DNA from: Plasmodium brasilianum
Lineage: Eukaryota > Apicomplexa > Aconoidasida > Haemosporida > Plasmodiidae
DNA length: 64,000 nt
NCBI RefSeq assembly: GCF_023973825.1
Contig: NC_090126.1
Span: 1,473,001 to 1,537,000, forward strand
Direction of reading: 5' to 3'
Below are positions 10,219 through 24,100 of this stretch, piece after piece; the stretch's first letter is position 1, and each line of letters opens with the position of its first letter. The position numbers and the translations under genes are program-made. Below the pieces are notes generated by a model that saw nothing but the letters and a program-made list of their open reading frames with translations, did no database searches and had not been told where the DNA came from.

Positions 10219-13200
10219 TCACTTGTAAATTTCTTCGTCATACTTGTCTATGCAATGAACGTGCGTTATGACCTCCTCCGAAAAATAAGCAAAGCTTTTC
10301 TCGACCACCTGGCCGTTGCACACTTTGCAAATGCTGCAAATTTAAACAGGAAAAATGGTAATGAGGTAATGTGGAATTATATCGGTATATCGGTAAAGCA
10401 GTAATAATAGGCTAAAAAAAAAGAAGACCATTATACGCTGAATGGTAAAAATGTAAGAGAGTAATACCTTAGGAGATGGGAATAAACCTACTTTGATTTA
10501 TTCTTTTTTCCCTATCCCCTCCTTCTGTACAACCATAAATATATATAAAAATACTCATGCACATACACGTCTACATATACACTTACAGCCTGTCCTGGAC
10601 GAGAATGCTCCTCTCCTTTTGCTCGATCAAATCGTAGGAAACGTTCAAGTAATGGCTCTTAACTAAGTTGTGATATATCAGTAAATTCATATTCGTATTT
10701 AGCTTTTTTTGCAAACCCAAGTTAACGAAGCTTAATATTTCTGAAATTTTCCATTCCTCTGGTATGAGTTCATATATGTATATATTGTCAAAATCATTGT
10801 GATTAGCATATTTATTTAAAATGTACAGTATGTATTTTTTATATTTTTCTTTTTCCTTTTCATCTAAATTTGACTCATTATATTTGTTCATGCACACCTT
10901 AACAAGTAAGAAATAAAGTCCGCATGATCTGTTCTTACAACTCTCATATACTTTGAAATAATTGAACAAATCTATGTCTCTGTTTCGGTGTTTATTTCCC
11001 AAGAAGGTATGGTAGGAATCTCGATTTTTTATATTTTTCTTCTTACCCTTTTTGACATATTTTTGTGCTTCGTTCTGTGCGGCTTTTTCCCTTTGCATCT
11101 TTTTCCTTTTTCCTTTTTTTTCCCCTGATCTTCGTTTTATTTTCCTTCTCCTTGCATCTTCACCGCTGCTCGACATGGTTCCTACACTTAAGCTAGATGA
11201 TCCATCATCGTCGTCATCATCCTTGGACATGAGCGAGTTGCTACTACTAACGTCTGATAGTGAACAGGAAGAAACGCTAAATTCTGTTTCTTTTGAAGAA
11301 CGATCAGAGTGCATTTCGTAAAAATTTGTAATATCATCATCACTCGAGTTGCTTTCATCTTGTTGCCCAACTAAATGAAGCATATAGTCGAATTCTTTTT
11401 TTTTCTTTTCTCTTTCCTTCTCTTCTTCATCTATTTTTTCATGATTCTTTTTATTTTGTTCTTTCTTTTTCATTTTTGATAACACATCCTTGCTCATAGT
11501 AATGTAACTGTATTTATGGTATTCCCTCATTATATCAGTAATAAATGCGTCATATATTTTTTTCCTTTTCTCTTTTTTTAAATGTGTATTTATTAATTCC
11601 ATTCTCCCTTCGTCGTATTCTTTAAATAAATGCTCATGTATTGTTTTGTCGTCTTTATATATACCATTCAAAAGTCTTTCATGGTCCTCTTGGCTCATTC
11701 GTTTTGCTCTTCCTTTTAATATGAAGTTGTAATACAAGCAATACTTTTCACACATGCTGATGTTTTCGCTAGACAGAATTACTAGACTTTCACTGTTAAG
11801 GGTGATAAAAAAAAGAAAAAAGAAAAAAAAAGATAGAGTGAATGAGCATGTGGATGGAAGCATTAACACGTATATGGAAACATTAACACGTAAACGGCGA
11901 TATTAACACGTAAACGGCGATATTAACACGTAAACGGCGATATTAACACGTAAATTGTTTTATTAGTATTCATGTAGACGAGTGGACATAACCAAATTGA
12001 ATAAAAATGGGGAGGGGCATTGTAAAAAAAAAAAAAAGAAAAAAAATTAAACACATAAGCGATATGAGATACGACTAGAGAACACAATCATTTCAAGTAA
12101 ATGAATGCTCCAACCTAAGGCGTATACTTACTAATGCTTGTGAATCTTGCCATAAAGCAAAGCCTTGACCAAGTTAAACTTCTCGTCTTTAATTATTCTA
12201 ATTAAATAATCAATTTCAATGGGGTAATTTGTGTGCAAAAAGTGGAGTATTTTTTTTTGCCTAACTTGTACAGGTTTTTCCAAATCGTTCATATATAATT
12301 CAACCAAAGCAGTATTAATATTCGTATTATATTTATCATATTTTAAATAGTTGACAATATATTTTTGTACATAATGTTTTACTTTTATATTGTATTTTCT
12401 TTTCTGTAATTTTGTAAAAATCTGTAAAATTTCATCAGGGCGTAATAAAAAATTTTTATTTATTAAAAAGTCGAAAAACAAATTTTCATTATATTTTATA
12501 AAAAAGGGAAAGGAATATTCAAACAATAATTTTATTCGTTTTTGTTCTACATTAATTAAATGAACATTATCATTTAGGATTATTAAAATATTGTAAATTT
12601 CTTTTAAAATTAAATGAAAAGAATTCATTTTGTCGATGTTACTTTTGAAGTCTTGTTTTTCTAAAATTTCAAGCCAAAATGATTTTTTTTTTTTTTTTTT
12701 CCCCTTTTCTTTTTCCTCATGTGTAGAATTTGGTCCCTTATCGCTTATATTTTGCCCCCTCTTTTCTTGAAATAAACCATTTGTGCTATCATTTTGAAAA
12801 ACATGGGCATTCTCTATGTCCTCCTCTACTTCATCAAGTATTTTTGCAGCTCCGTTCTTTCCCATATCCACTTTCTCTTTCACTTCTTCCTCTTCTTCTA
12901 CTTCAACTTCTACATCTATGTCCACTTCTCCTTCTTCGCCCTCCACCTCCCCCCATTTCACGCTGTAGTAACGCAGAAAGAGTAAGCACATTTCAATGGC
13001 CTCACCAAACTGCTTATAACGTATGTATATTAAAATAATCTCCACAAATTTACAATTTTCCTTCAAAAACTCTACGCACTCGTTAACATTTAGACTTAAA
13101 TTTTCTGTTTCCATAATGAATTTTGAATAGTTAACATACTTGTTCTTTATCATAAGCTTTACCAACACATTGTCCAGTATCTCATCAATTTGTAGAAGGC

Positions 13201-15202
13201 ATCCTGTTACTGGAGGGGAGTCCACTGCCTGGTTATTATTATGCATAGGATTCGTTACACCATTAGCAGCACTCGCACTCACCTGCGCATAGTCCTCCCC
13301 CCCACCGAGAACCACCTTTATGCTATCCCGGTGGTGCATGAGGTAGTCCCTCTTTGACAGAAGATATTTAATCATACAATTATTTGCAATATATAGAATT
13401 TCTTTTTTTTTTTTTTTTTTTGCATCCTCTTCTTTAGATGCAGAGGAGGAATAATCTTCTTTTCTCTCTTCCCCCAGATGTTGTAAATACCTATCATCGT
13501 TGTGATAGTAGTTATAGTTTTTCCTTATCAATTCTTCTATACTACACAATGGGGGGAAACATCCCTTAAAATGCTTATTTATCATGCTCTCTTCTTCAGC
13601 TAGCTTTTTTAAAGTCTTTGCTTGTTCTTCCATTTCCTTCTCATTACTGTTTTTTTGTTTTATTTTTTTTTGTAATATAAGTTTATCCGTTTGAGGAAAT
13701 AAATTGAACCAAAAGGATAAAAGAACAAATATGTTTATGTTTACCTTTTCAAAATGTAAAAATGCTAAAGGGAAATTCAAATTGCTAAAATAGTAGTATG
13801 CACATGCTTTATTATATTCTTTTAGAATATTTTCTTTATCTATATCATTTTCAAAGTTATAATTCTGAATTAACAAAAAACCTTTTTCTATTTTTTTCTG
13901 CTCTATACATTTGGGTAAGTATTCATATAATTCTAAACATCTAATAATCTTTAAACAATGATTATTTAAAAAATAAATATTATTCTTTGCATAGTTGTAT
14001 GTCCCTGACTGGGTCGTACTCTTTAATATTTCCTCTATTTTTTTTTCTTCTGTGAATGGATCGTTATGTGGAATGTATCTCTCCACTTGCGTATTCCTCC
14101 TTGTTTCTGTTACCTCCTCGTCGAGGATTAGTGCCTGATGGTTGTCCTCCCCCGTTGTGTCCTTCTTATCGCACTGTCCTTCTTGCTTCTCTTCCTGAGC
14201 CTGATCATGAATTCTATTCTCCTTCCAATCCTGCTGATCATTTCGACTATTTCGACCATTTTGACCATTTTGCCTTTCTTCCTGCCCTTTTGCTCCCCCC
14301 ATTTTCCCCTCATTATCCCTTTGAAAAAAATTGAATAGCGAAATTAAGGCAGTATTACTATTATTATTCACATTGCTGTAGTTTGTAACTACGTGGAGGT
14401 GGTCGTTCAGATAAATAGACTGCACGTGTTGCTGATTGTTTACATTGTAAAAGTTTAATACCCCATTTGAATTCATACAACACAAAAAGAAACGAAAGGA
14501 TATTACATGTTTTACACTCTCCGACAAAGTAATAGTATTCTTTCTTGATGGCATGGATGTATCTACATCATAAAATACACCAATATTCAAATCACATACA
14601 ATAAATATTTCGTTCATATTAATTAGTGTTATATATTTATAGGTTTGCTCATATTCATGACTATATAATAATATTTTATCATTATTCCTTAAACTTTGTA
14701 AGTAGTAATTTTTGCCTACTGTTAAAAATAAAGATTTGTTTACCCACAAGAGAGATGATACAATATCTGTATGTTGTATTTCTTTAAATATTTTATAATT
14801 TGAATGATCATATTTATAAAAACATAATTTTTTTTTTTTCGTATATATTAAGAGTTCTAATTTATTATTTTCATTAATAGTAAAATTTTCTACATTTTTA
14901 CTTATTACCATTAAATTTTCAAATTTGTCATTTTTTACAAAATATAGTATATCATCGATTAAGATAATTATTATCAACTCAACTTCTACTATCACTACCT
15001 TACTTATCTCTTTATTCTTTTTAATAACATAACTACCCATATGCTTCAAATCTATATTTGCATCTTCTCTGTTTCGTTTAATATCGTATTTATGTATAAC
15101 TCCATCTTTCCCACAAATGTATAAACAATCATTCAGTAAACACGTAACACTTATTTCTAAGTTTATCTTAACATCCACACTGTCGGCCTTAAACAGCTCC
15201 AT
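10219..15202 (-). CDS. VPS3/VPS39-family HOPS/CORVET tethering subunit
   Basis: Predicted endosome/vacuole tethering factor. Model: exon 1 15202..12132 (donor GTAAGT splits a Tyr codon), exon 2 11792..10587, exon 3 10333..10219; phases fit and the product is 1463 residues. The N-terminal ~260 residues look like a CNH/WD-type propeller (CLLNDCLYICGKDGVIHKYD). The middle is helical, clathrin-repeat-like. The C-terminal part has the family pattern IPEEWKISEILSFVNLGLQK followed by a helical stretch and a zinc-finger-like end with CKVC (C1428, C1431) and HVHC (1450-1453), as in VPS39, TGFBRAP1 and VPS3. Large low-complexity inserts interrupt it: Glu/Val-rich near 12880-12950, Asn/Gln-rich near 14130-14330, and Ser/Asp- and Lys-rich in exon 2. 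An isolated first exon would stop at TAG, but that codon lies across the consensus donor. VPS3 and VPS39 cannot be told apart here. Confidence 0.85.
11871..11952. repeat. Short ATTAACACGTAAACGGCG repeats in VPS-type intron 1
   Basis: Four to five degenerate 18-bp units in intron 1 (12131-11793) of the VPS-type gene, close to the exon 2 acceptor. Confidence 0.7.
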
Positions 15203-15989
15203 TCGGTTCTAACCCCTGGAGCTTCTTCTGCCTTCGCCTGTTTGTAAGCGCGCAGTTATGCATATATCAAATGTGTACATGTAAACTTGTACATGCGCAA
15301 GCAAGTACATACATGAATCTATGTACGTATGTATGTATATCCAATTTGAGTATACACGATATTGCCTACTCGAAATGAAGCCCCTTGCAAGAGCAAAAAT
15401 ATATCAACTATCAATCATATCTACTCCTTAATTAAAATATAAATTAATTCGAACAAAAAATAAAATTAAAATGGTAACAAAAATGTAACAAAAAAAAAAA
15501 AAAAAAAAGATCTTTAAGGTAACAAGTAATGAAATAACAAAGGAATAAGCAAAACCATGTGTAAGCAGTTAATCTTTCAAAATATTATCAAAAAAAAAAA
15601 AAAAAAGATCGGTTAATAGATAGCTGAATTAACGTTACAATTTATATATAAATATTTTTTATAGAAAAGGAAACGTTTTAATACGTTCAAAAAATTGCAA
15701 AAAAATTTTTTTTTTTTTTTTTATTGCTCTCGAAAAAACAGTTCAGTGGAAACGTTTAAGAATATATCATCCTACCTGTATATTATACCTACATATATGT
15801 ACAACAATTATATATATGTTGAGGACGCGAGTCAAAAAGGTAATGACAAATTATTATTTTGCTCGGTGGAAAACAAGAATTTATAACAGCTACTCACGTG
15901 CCAATATGTATGTTTGTAGCAGACTTTTCATTTTTATTTTTTAAGCAAAATGGGGATCAAAATGGTATTTTCTTGTTTGCAGCAAAAAA

Positions 15990-16048
<59 letters not shown>

Positions 16049-16630
16049 TCAATAAAACAGGTACTAAGGCGCATATTCATTTCATTTCCAATTAGTTACA
16101 TATTACATGTTCATTTTTTTTTTCTATTCTATATTCTTATATTCCTACACCTGATGATATATATGTATACGTGTACATACATACATACATACATATAATT
16201 ACTGTGCAAACAAATTGCGGAAACTAATGTTTGCATAAAATTTCGTGCAAGTTATACTTGAACGTAGTTCTGCGGTTGATGAGAAGGAGAGCATGAAGGG
16301 GAAATGGGTAAACAGAGGTGACAAAATATATGTATATGTTCTTATGCATACGTTCGTATATGCAACATGTTCAGAGAGCAATTCTTTATATGAGTGTTAA
16401 TGATCGGTGGGAATGAGCTCATTATTAAGGCATATGAGGAGAGCAATAGATTGTGAAGTTTGGAAAGAGAGTTTGACCAACCTGTTGTATTTGTTGTATA
16501 TATAATAAACATGTGCACAAATCTTCTTTTGTTTCTGCCCTTTTTTTAAAAAGGATGATCGTTTGCAACATACCTACACATATATTTTTCCCATTTTAAA
16601 TAAAAAAAGCTCGAAAAAAAAAAAATAATA

Positions 16631-16669
<39 letters not shown>

Positions 16670-16929
16670 CGAAAAAAAAAAAAAAAAGAAGAAAATTCCT
16701 CATACGAATTTTATTTTATATTAGCAATCCTTTAATACCTTCGCGCGGGGGCTAACAAAATCGTAAGGCTTCCCTTTGCCCCCATAAACAAAAATAAATA
16801 ATAACACAGTATTATATAATATTCTTTTATGTAATGTTTTACAGATTTATAAATAATTGTTTTATCGTCTTTTCATTAACGATGCCACTACTAGAAATTT
16901 TGTATTATACGTGAATTAGCATTTTCTTT

Positions 16930-17108
16930 TGTATCCCACCTTTTATTTCCCCCTTTATTTCCCCTTTTATTTCCCCCTTTATTTCCCCTTTTATTTCCCC
17001 TTTTATTTCCCCTTTTATTTCCCCTTTTATTTCCCCTTCTGTTACCCCTTCTGTTACCCCTTCTGTTACCCCTTCTGTTATCCCTTCTGTTATCCCTTCT
17101 GTTATCCC
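16930..17108. repeat. 12-bp pyrimidine/purine strand-biased repeat
   Basis: About fifteen tandem units of TTTATTTCCCCT grading into TTCTGTTACCCC. One strand is almost purely pyrimidine, giving a mirror-like polypurine tract. The minus frame reads as an RGNK-type repeat ORF (16891-17256), which is probably not a gene. Confidence 0.85.
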
Positions 17109-17773
17109 TAGTTTGTTTTTTCAGCAAAAATGAAATTGCCCTTTTTTTCGGGTACAGTGTAAGAAAAAGGATGTGCGACTCATTGTCACACGGATATAAC
17201 ATGCATGTGCGTGTATAAACGTATATACATACAAATATATGTACATACGTGTACATATAATAACGTACATGTATTATGTACGTATATTTGTGCGTCTATG
17301 TTATAACATTGCAACTTTTCGTCTGACCATTTTTCGCTGCCCTTTCAAGATGTGCCAATTATTATATGTAAAAATATGACATGTTCATATTTAAAAAAAA
17401 AAAGAAAAAAAAAAAAAAAAAAATAAGATCAGATAAGATAAAATAAGATAAGATAAGATCAGATAAGATCAGATAAAATAAGGCAAGGTAACATTTGTTA
17501 AGTTATAAATACGAAAGAAATGATATGAAAAGAACAGACAAGAAATAAAATAAAATAAAATTATGGAGAGGTAAATAAATCAGACTTGTCAATTCATAGT
17601 ATTATTAATATTAATTATAAGGATGTACTCTACATGTGAACATATGAATGGACCCTTTTGTCATTGTCATTTTACGGAAACTTGTACGGACATGTCTTTC
17701 TATATCTTCTCAAAACCATGAACTGTTACTGTTATAATATACTATTATGCCGTTTTTTCATTACATGCAATTC

Positions 17774-17811
<38 letters not shown>

Positions 17812-18899
17812 TACTTGACATTTTGCGTACTTATGTCGTAAAACGTAAAGGGAGGGGGTAAGACACGCTTGCGTGGACCTTTTCCGAACAATCGAAAAAT
17901 TCAAGACTTGTCATATGTACATATATATATATGTACAGGTAGATATATGTACAGGTACATTAAGCAAATTTCTGGGGGAAGGAAAAATTTACATGTTCGT
18001 TTGGCGCAAAAAAAAAATAAAATAATAATAAATAAATAAATAAATAATTGAAAAAAAGAATGAGTAAATAAATACGTTCATAAATACGTACAGTTGTTAA
18101 AATCGGAAAAAAAAAAAAAAATTAAAATGTTGAAAAGTTAGGAAGTTATAAATAATGTATAACTGTTAAACATTCCTTTCATTAGGATTTTTTTTTTTTT
18201 TTTTATTTCTTTTCCTTTCTTTTTTTCCTTTTTTCCCTTTTTAAATAAAAAAATGACTATTTAATTCTTTTCAAATATACAATCACGTTACATATTTTAT
18301 TACATCATAACTTTTGAATAACTTTTCATGTTATATTAGAAAAAAATCAAAAAGGGGGGAACAATAGTATTCTGAGTGATCGTCCCTAATTATGAAAAAT
18401 AAAGGTATATATAAAAAAACATGAACATAAACGTAAACATAATTGTATACGTAAATATGATCGTAATCGTAAACATAAATATATATACATATTTATAAGC
18501 TTTTGTATTCGTATTTGTATTTTTGTTTGTACATGTGTTTGTATTTGTGTTTATATTTATGTTTATATTTCTATTTATATATTTATACGTTATTGACATG
18601 TATTTACAAACATATACATGAATGTTACTAATATGTTTGTATATACTATTACGAAAAAGAATGGTTATACATTTAATATATATATATATATATATATACA
18701 TATATTTTATTATATTTAGGTAAATTTCATTATTAGAGGTTTATAAAAAAGGTAAACATATAACCGCCATACCAAAAGCATAATTATATATGTTATTTGC
18801 GTACTACATTGAGTAATGTAATATCGGCATAAAGTAGTAAGATGGGGAAAATAAAATATAAAGAAATAAAACACAATAAAATAAAATAAATTGAGGTAT

Positions 18900-19200
18900 T
18901 TACTGTACCGTACATTTATGTTTATATATATATATGTTTATATATTTATATGTATATGTTTGTATGTTTATAATATGTTTATATATTTATATGTTTATAT
19001 GTTTATAATACGTTTATATATTTATAAGTTTATATGTTTATATGTTTATAATATGTTTATATGTTTTTATATGTATATGTTGTTTATATATGTATAAGTT
19101 TATATATGCATATGTTTATATATGCATATGTTTATATATGCATATGTTTATATATGCATCTGTTTATATATGTATATATTATTATTTATATATTATATAT
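18900..19200. repeat. TATATGTTTATA-type repeats
   Basis: Degenerate repeats of TTTATATGTTTATA / TTTATATATGCATATG units on the plus strand, giving Tyr/Ile/Cys-rich shadow ORFs only. Confidence 0.7.
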
Positions 19201-19529
19201 TTATATATTTGTACATGTAAAACACGTTATAAATATGAAAAAAAAATTATACGTGTATATAAAATACCCTTGTGCTTTATTCATTTTTAACTGTATATAT
19301 AATAAATTCGCATTATTAAAAAAATAAAAATTAAATATAAAATAAAACAAATTTTACAATATTTTACAATAAAAAAAAAAAAAAGGCATTTTTTAAATTT
19401 CGAATTTTTTTATAATTTAAATAAATTGCAAAATCGTAAGATAATATTGTATATATATATAAATATATATAATATATAAATTTACATATAAATATGAATA
19501 TATACGCATAAATATGAATATGTACATAT

Positions 19530-19655
19530 AAATATGAATTATATACATATTATATGAATTATATACATATTATATGAATTATATACATATTATATGAATT
19601 ATATACATATTATATGAATTATATACATATTATATGAATTATATACATATTATAT
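19530..19655. repeat. 18-bp repeat TATGAATTATATACATAT
   Basis: About seven near-perfect tandem copies. Confidence 0.9.
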
Positions 19656-19763
19656 GAATGTATGTATACTGTAATAAAATTTTTTTACTTTTAATTTCCT
19701 CAAATACAAGGAGCATTACTGTGAAATAAGTCATACAAGTACGCAAGTGTATCTAATTACACG

Positions 19764-19806
<43 letters not shown>

Positions 19807-20103
19807 CATATATGCATACGTATTATATATTTTATATGTATATATGCTTTGAGTACGTACGTATTTGCACGTATGTATATACATATATATATGTATGTAT
19901 GCATTTGTATATGTATAATAATACTTGCTTTTTTAAAAACCCTGCGTAGATAGTCAAATATACCGAGAGCAGTACGTATTTTATTTTTTTTTTTTGAAAA
20001 AGAAAGAACGTAACGTTTGTGCTAAATCATAATTGTATGCACAAGCATATGTACATTCGCAGTATAAACAAGTATATATATTGAACATACGTACGTATGA
20101 GCA

Positions 20104-20137
<34 letters not shown>

Positions 20138-20290
20138 CATACGTTTGAATTGCGTAAAAGCACGTGCATATGTGCTCATGCGTATACAAAGTAAAAGGTA
20201 TGTTTTTATGCCGTTTATTTTTTTTTACAATAAATTCATTTAAAGCGAAACGTAGTTATACATGTAGTAGGAAAGGAAAACTTTGAGCGT

Positions 20291-20815
<525 letters not shown>

Positions 20816-21167
20816 TATGTAACTTGAGCACACTTGATATCAGCGACACTTATAAATTAATTCAAGTGGAAGTGATGCCAACATATGCTTATATGTATTT
20901 TACGTTGTAAATGTAGTATATAATTGCAAAATTGCTATATTATACGAGTTCTTCCCCTTTTATTTTACTATATTAAGTTACTTGGTCATTTCGATACTTG
21001 ATCATATTGTTTTATTTTATTTTTTTTATTTTTTCCCATTATTTCCGTGCTTCTCTTTACTCTTGTATGACATCTTCCCCCCCCCCCAATCCTCTCTTCT
21101 TTCCAAAAAGTAATTTGTGCAAAAAAGCTGAATTTAAAATCGTGCATTCAATGTAATATATTTAACA

Positions 21168-24100
21168 ATGTACAGGAGTTCAGACACGAAGCAGTACTAC
21201 AAGAGCAAGAATAAACTTCCTTTAATTTTTTACAAAAATAAATATACAAACCTTAAGCAGAGTAATAGCAATTATAACAGTAATACCAACGGTAATAACA
21301 TCAATAACAACAACAGTAACAACAACAGTAACAACAACAGTAACAACAACAGTAACAACAACAGTAATAACAACAGTAACAACAACAGTAACAACAACAG
21401 TAACAACAACAGTAACAACAACAGTAACAACAGTAACAACAACAGTAATAACAACAGTAACAACAACAGTAACAACAACAGTAACAACAGTAACAACAAC
21501 AACAACAATAACAACAAAAGTAATAACAACAGTAACAACAACAGTAACAACAAAAGTAATAACAACAGTAACAACAACAGTAACAACAACAGTAACAACA
21601 AAAGTAATAACAGTAATAATAGCTGCATTAGCCATCAGCAAAGGGGTGAGGGCCTTAGCTATATTGTCAACGGTACAGTAAACAAATCATTAGACAAGAA
21701 CAACATTAACAAGAGTAGTAGTAGCAGCGGAAATCGCATCTGTGATAATAGCAACACAAACCTCCTTTACAAGAAGAAGGGTAGTCTTAACGTGCACGCA
21801 AATACGGGTACGGGTAAGTACAGTGTGAGTAGTAGTGGTAACTACCGCATAAATAATAACGACAGTGAAGAACATCCGAGTAGTTGTGGAAACATGTTAG
21901 CGTACAATGAAGACATGTATAACTGCGATAAGCAGAAGGTACTGAATGCGGGTGGATCCAGATATCATGCCTATAACATTGACGGTAATAACAGTGGTCA
22001 TCATAGTAGTCATCATAATAGTCATCATAATAGTCATCATAATAATCATCATAATAATCATCATAATGGCAATAACAGTAACAGTCATAGTAGCCATGAG
22101 TACAACAGTAATAACCATGCTCCATTAGGAAAACTACAAAACAATAAAAATTCTTACAATTTTCATCAAAAAAAGGAAGGAAAGCACAGCTACGAAGAGT
22201 ACTTGGGTAATATGCCGGAAGGGGAAAATAGTAGGGGAAATAACGTGGGTAACAACTTAAGTGGTAATCATTCAAGAGGTAACAATCATATTAACCACAG
22301 TAAAAATTGTAATAGTAATGGTAATAGTAACAACAATGGTAATAGTAACAACAGTGGTAATAGTAACAACAGTGGTAGTAGTAACAACAATGGTAATCAT
22401 AGTAATAAGATTAATAACAGTACTAACAGTGCCAATAACAATAGTGCCAATAACAACAATGCCAATAACAACAATGCCAATAACAACAATGCCAATAACA
22501 ACAATGCCAATAACAACAATGCCAATAACAACAATAGTAACAGTAATAGTATAAGCATCAGTAGTAATAACAATAACAATAACAATAATAGTATCAGTAA
22601 TAGTAGCAGTAACAATAACAATAATAGTAGCAGTAATAGTAGCAGTAACAGTAACAGTAACAACAATGTTAACGGAAACGTTAACGGAAGTATCAATGGT
22701 AATGTACACGGTAATCATAGCAATCATTCGTTTAACTATGGACCAAGGAGTTATAAAAATTATAATGTAGAAGATAATGAAAATTACATGAACCTTACCA
22801 GTTCTAAGAACGCCAATAGGTGTTACGAAGTTAGTGATAATGTATCATGTATGAACATGTCAGTACAAAAAAAAATGAGTTATATTAACTTCGCTAGTAA
22901 TAATAATAACAATAATGGACATCACCTTAACAGTCATAACAACATTCATCATAGCGGTCCAAGCAACGATCATCGCAAAGGAAGCGAACTGAATGGAGAT
23001 GATTTGAATAATTATAGTTCAGTTAATGAAAAGATGATTGACGTAGCAAAAGAAAAGAGTGTACTAGAGAACAATATGCTATCAAGGGGTGATAACAAAA
23101 AGGCGTTGCTAAACATGATGAGTAACACAAGAAATAAAAATAATAGTACAAATAATGAAGTGAGAAAAATAGAAAAGAAAGAAGAAGAGGATAAGTACAT
23201 AAAAGGAAACAATAATGATAGAAGCACAAGTACATGCAATCGAAGTAGTTACAGTGTACACAAGGAGGTGTTAACAAAAAACAGCATGAACAATTTTGGC
23301 GCGGCTAACATAATTAGCGGCGTTGATGGGGTTAACGGAGCTAGCGGTGTGAACAGTGTAAACAGTGTAGACGAAGTAAATGATATAAACCCCGTTGGCA
23401 GTTGTAGCAACATGAACAATCCGAACGACATGAGTGGAAAGAATGCAAACTCCGCGAGCGGAAATGCGTACAATATATCGTACATGTTCATTTATCAGTA
23501 CTACTACGTGCTACACACAAAAAAAGAAATGATGCATAACTTTTACTCGGATAACGCTATTTTGCTAATAAGTTTCAATAATCAAAATAGACAGGATGAA
23601 AAGGGAAATTATAACTGTGTTCAGAATGATTTAAAGAATAGTATGAATGTTTCGGAGGGTGGTAAACAGTATGCTCATGGAAGAGGTGGAATAACAACAA
23701 ATGGTGGTGGTATTGGTAGTGGTATTGGTAGCGGTATTGGTAGTGGTATTGGTAGCGGTATTGGTAGTGGTAGTGGTAGCGGTATTGGTAGCGGTATTGG
23801 TAGTGGTAGCGGTAGAAGTGCGAATCGTGCAGCTGGAAGTGGAAACGTATTATACGATGATAGGGAGCATTTCTTCAATTTGAGTGATATGGTTATTGAG
23901 GGAAGCCAGAAAAGCGAGTATATGATGAAATTGAAAAATCGAAAAATGATTAGTGAGTATTATAGAAAGCTTGATGTGAATGAATGTACTGTTCATATAA
24001 ACTCAATTGAAGTAGTCAACTTGCATGATGAAATATATATATATATATATGGAAAAATGAAGAAATGTAAAGATACGAATGTGTATTACTACTTTGTGCA

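Noticed and set aside
16891..17256. Minus ORF with RDNRRGNKRGNK repeat
   Set aside because: The frame is created by a 12-bp repeat; flanks are AT-type sequence and no splice-linked exons were found.
18190..20280. Possible centromere because of extreme AT content
   Set aside because: The stretch is a mix of unrelated microsatellites interrupted by less AT-rich patches, and no centromere-type uniform repeat block is seen.
21222..22727. Leu- or Val-rich antisense ORFs that look like membrane proteins
   Set aside because: They are the complement of Asn/Ser codon repeats in the G3BP-like gene.
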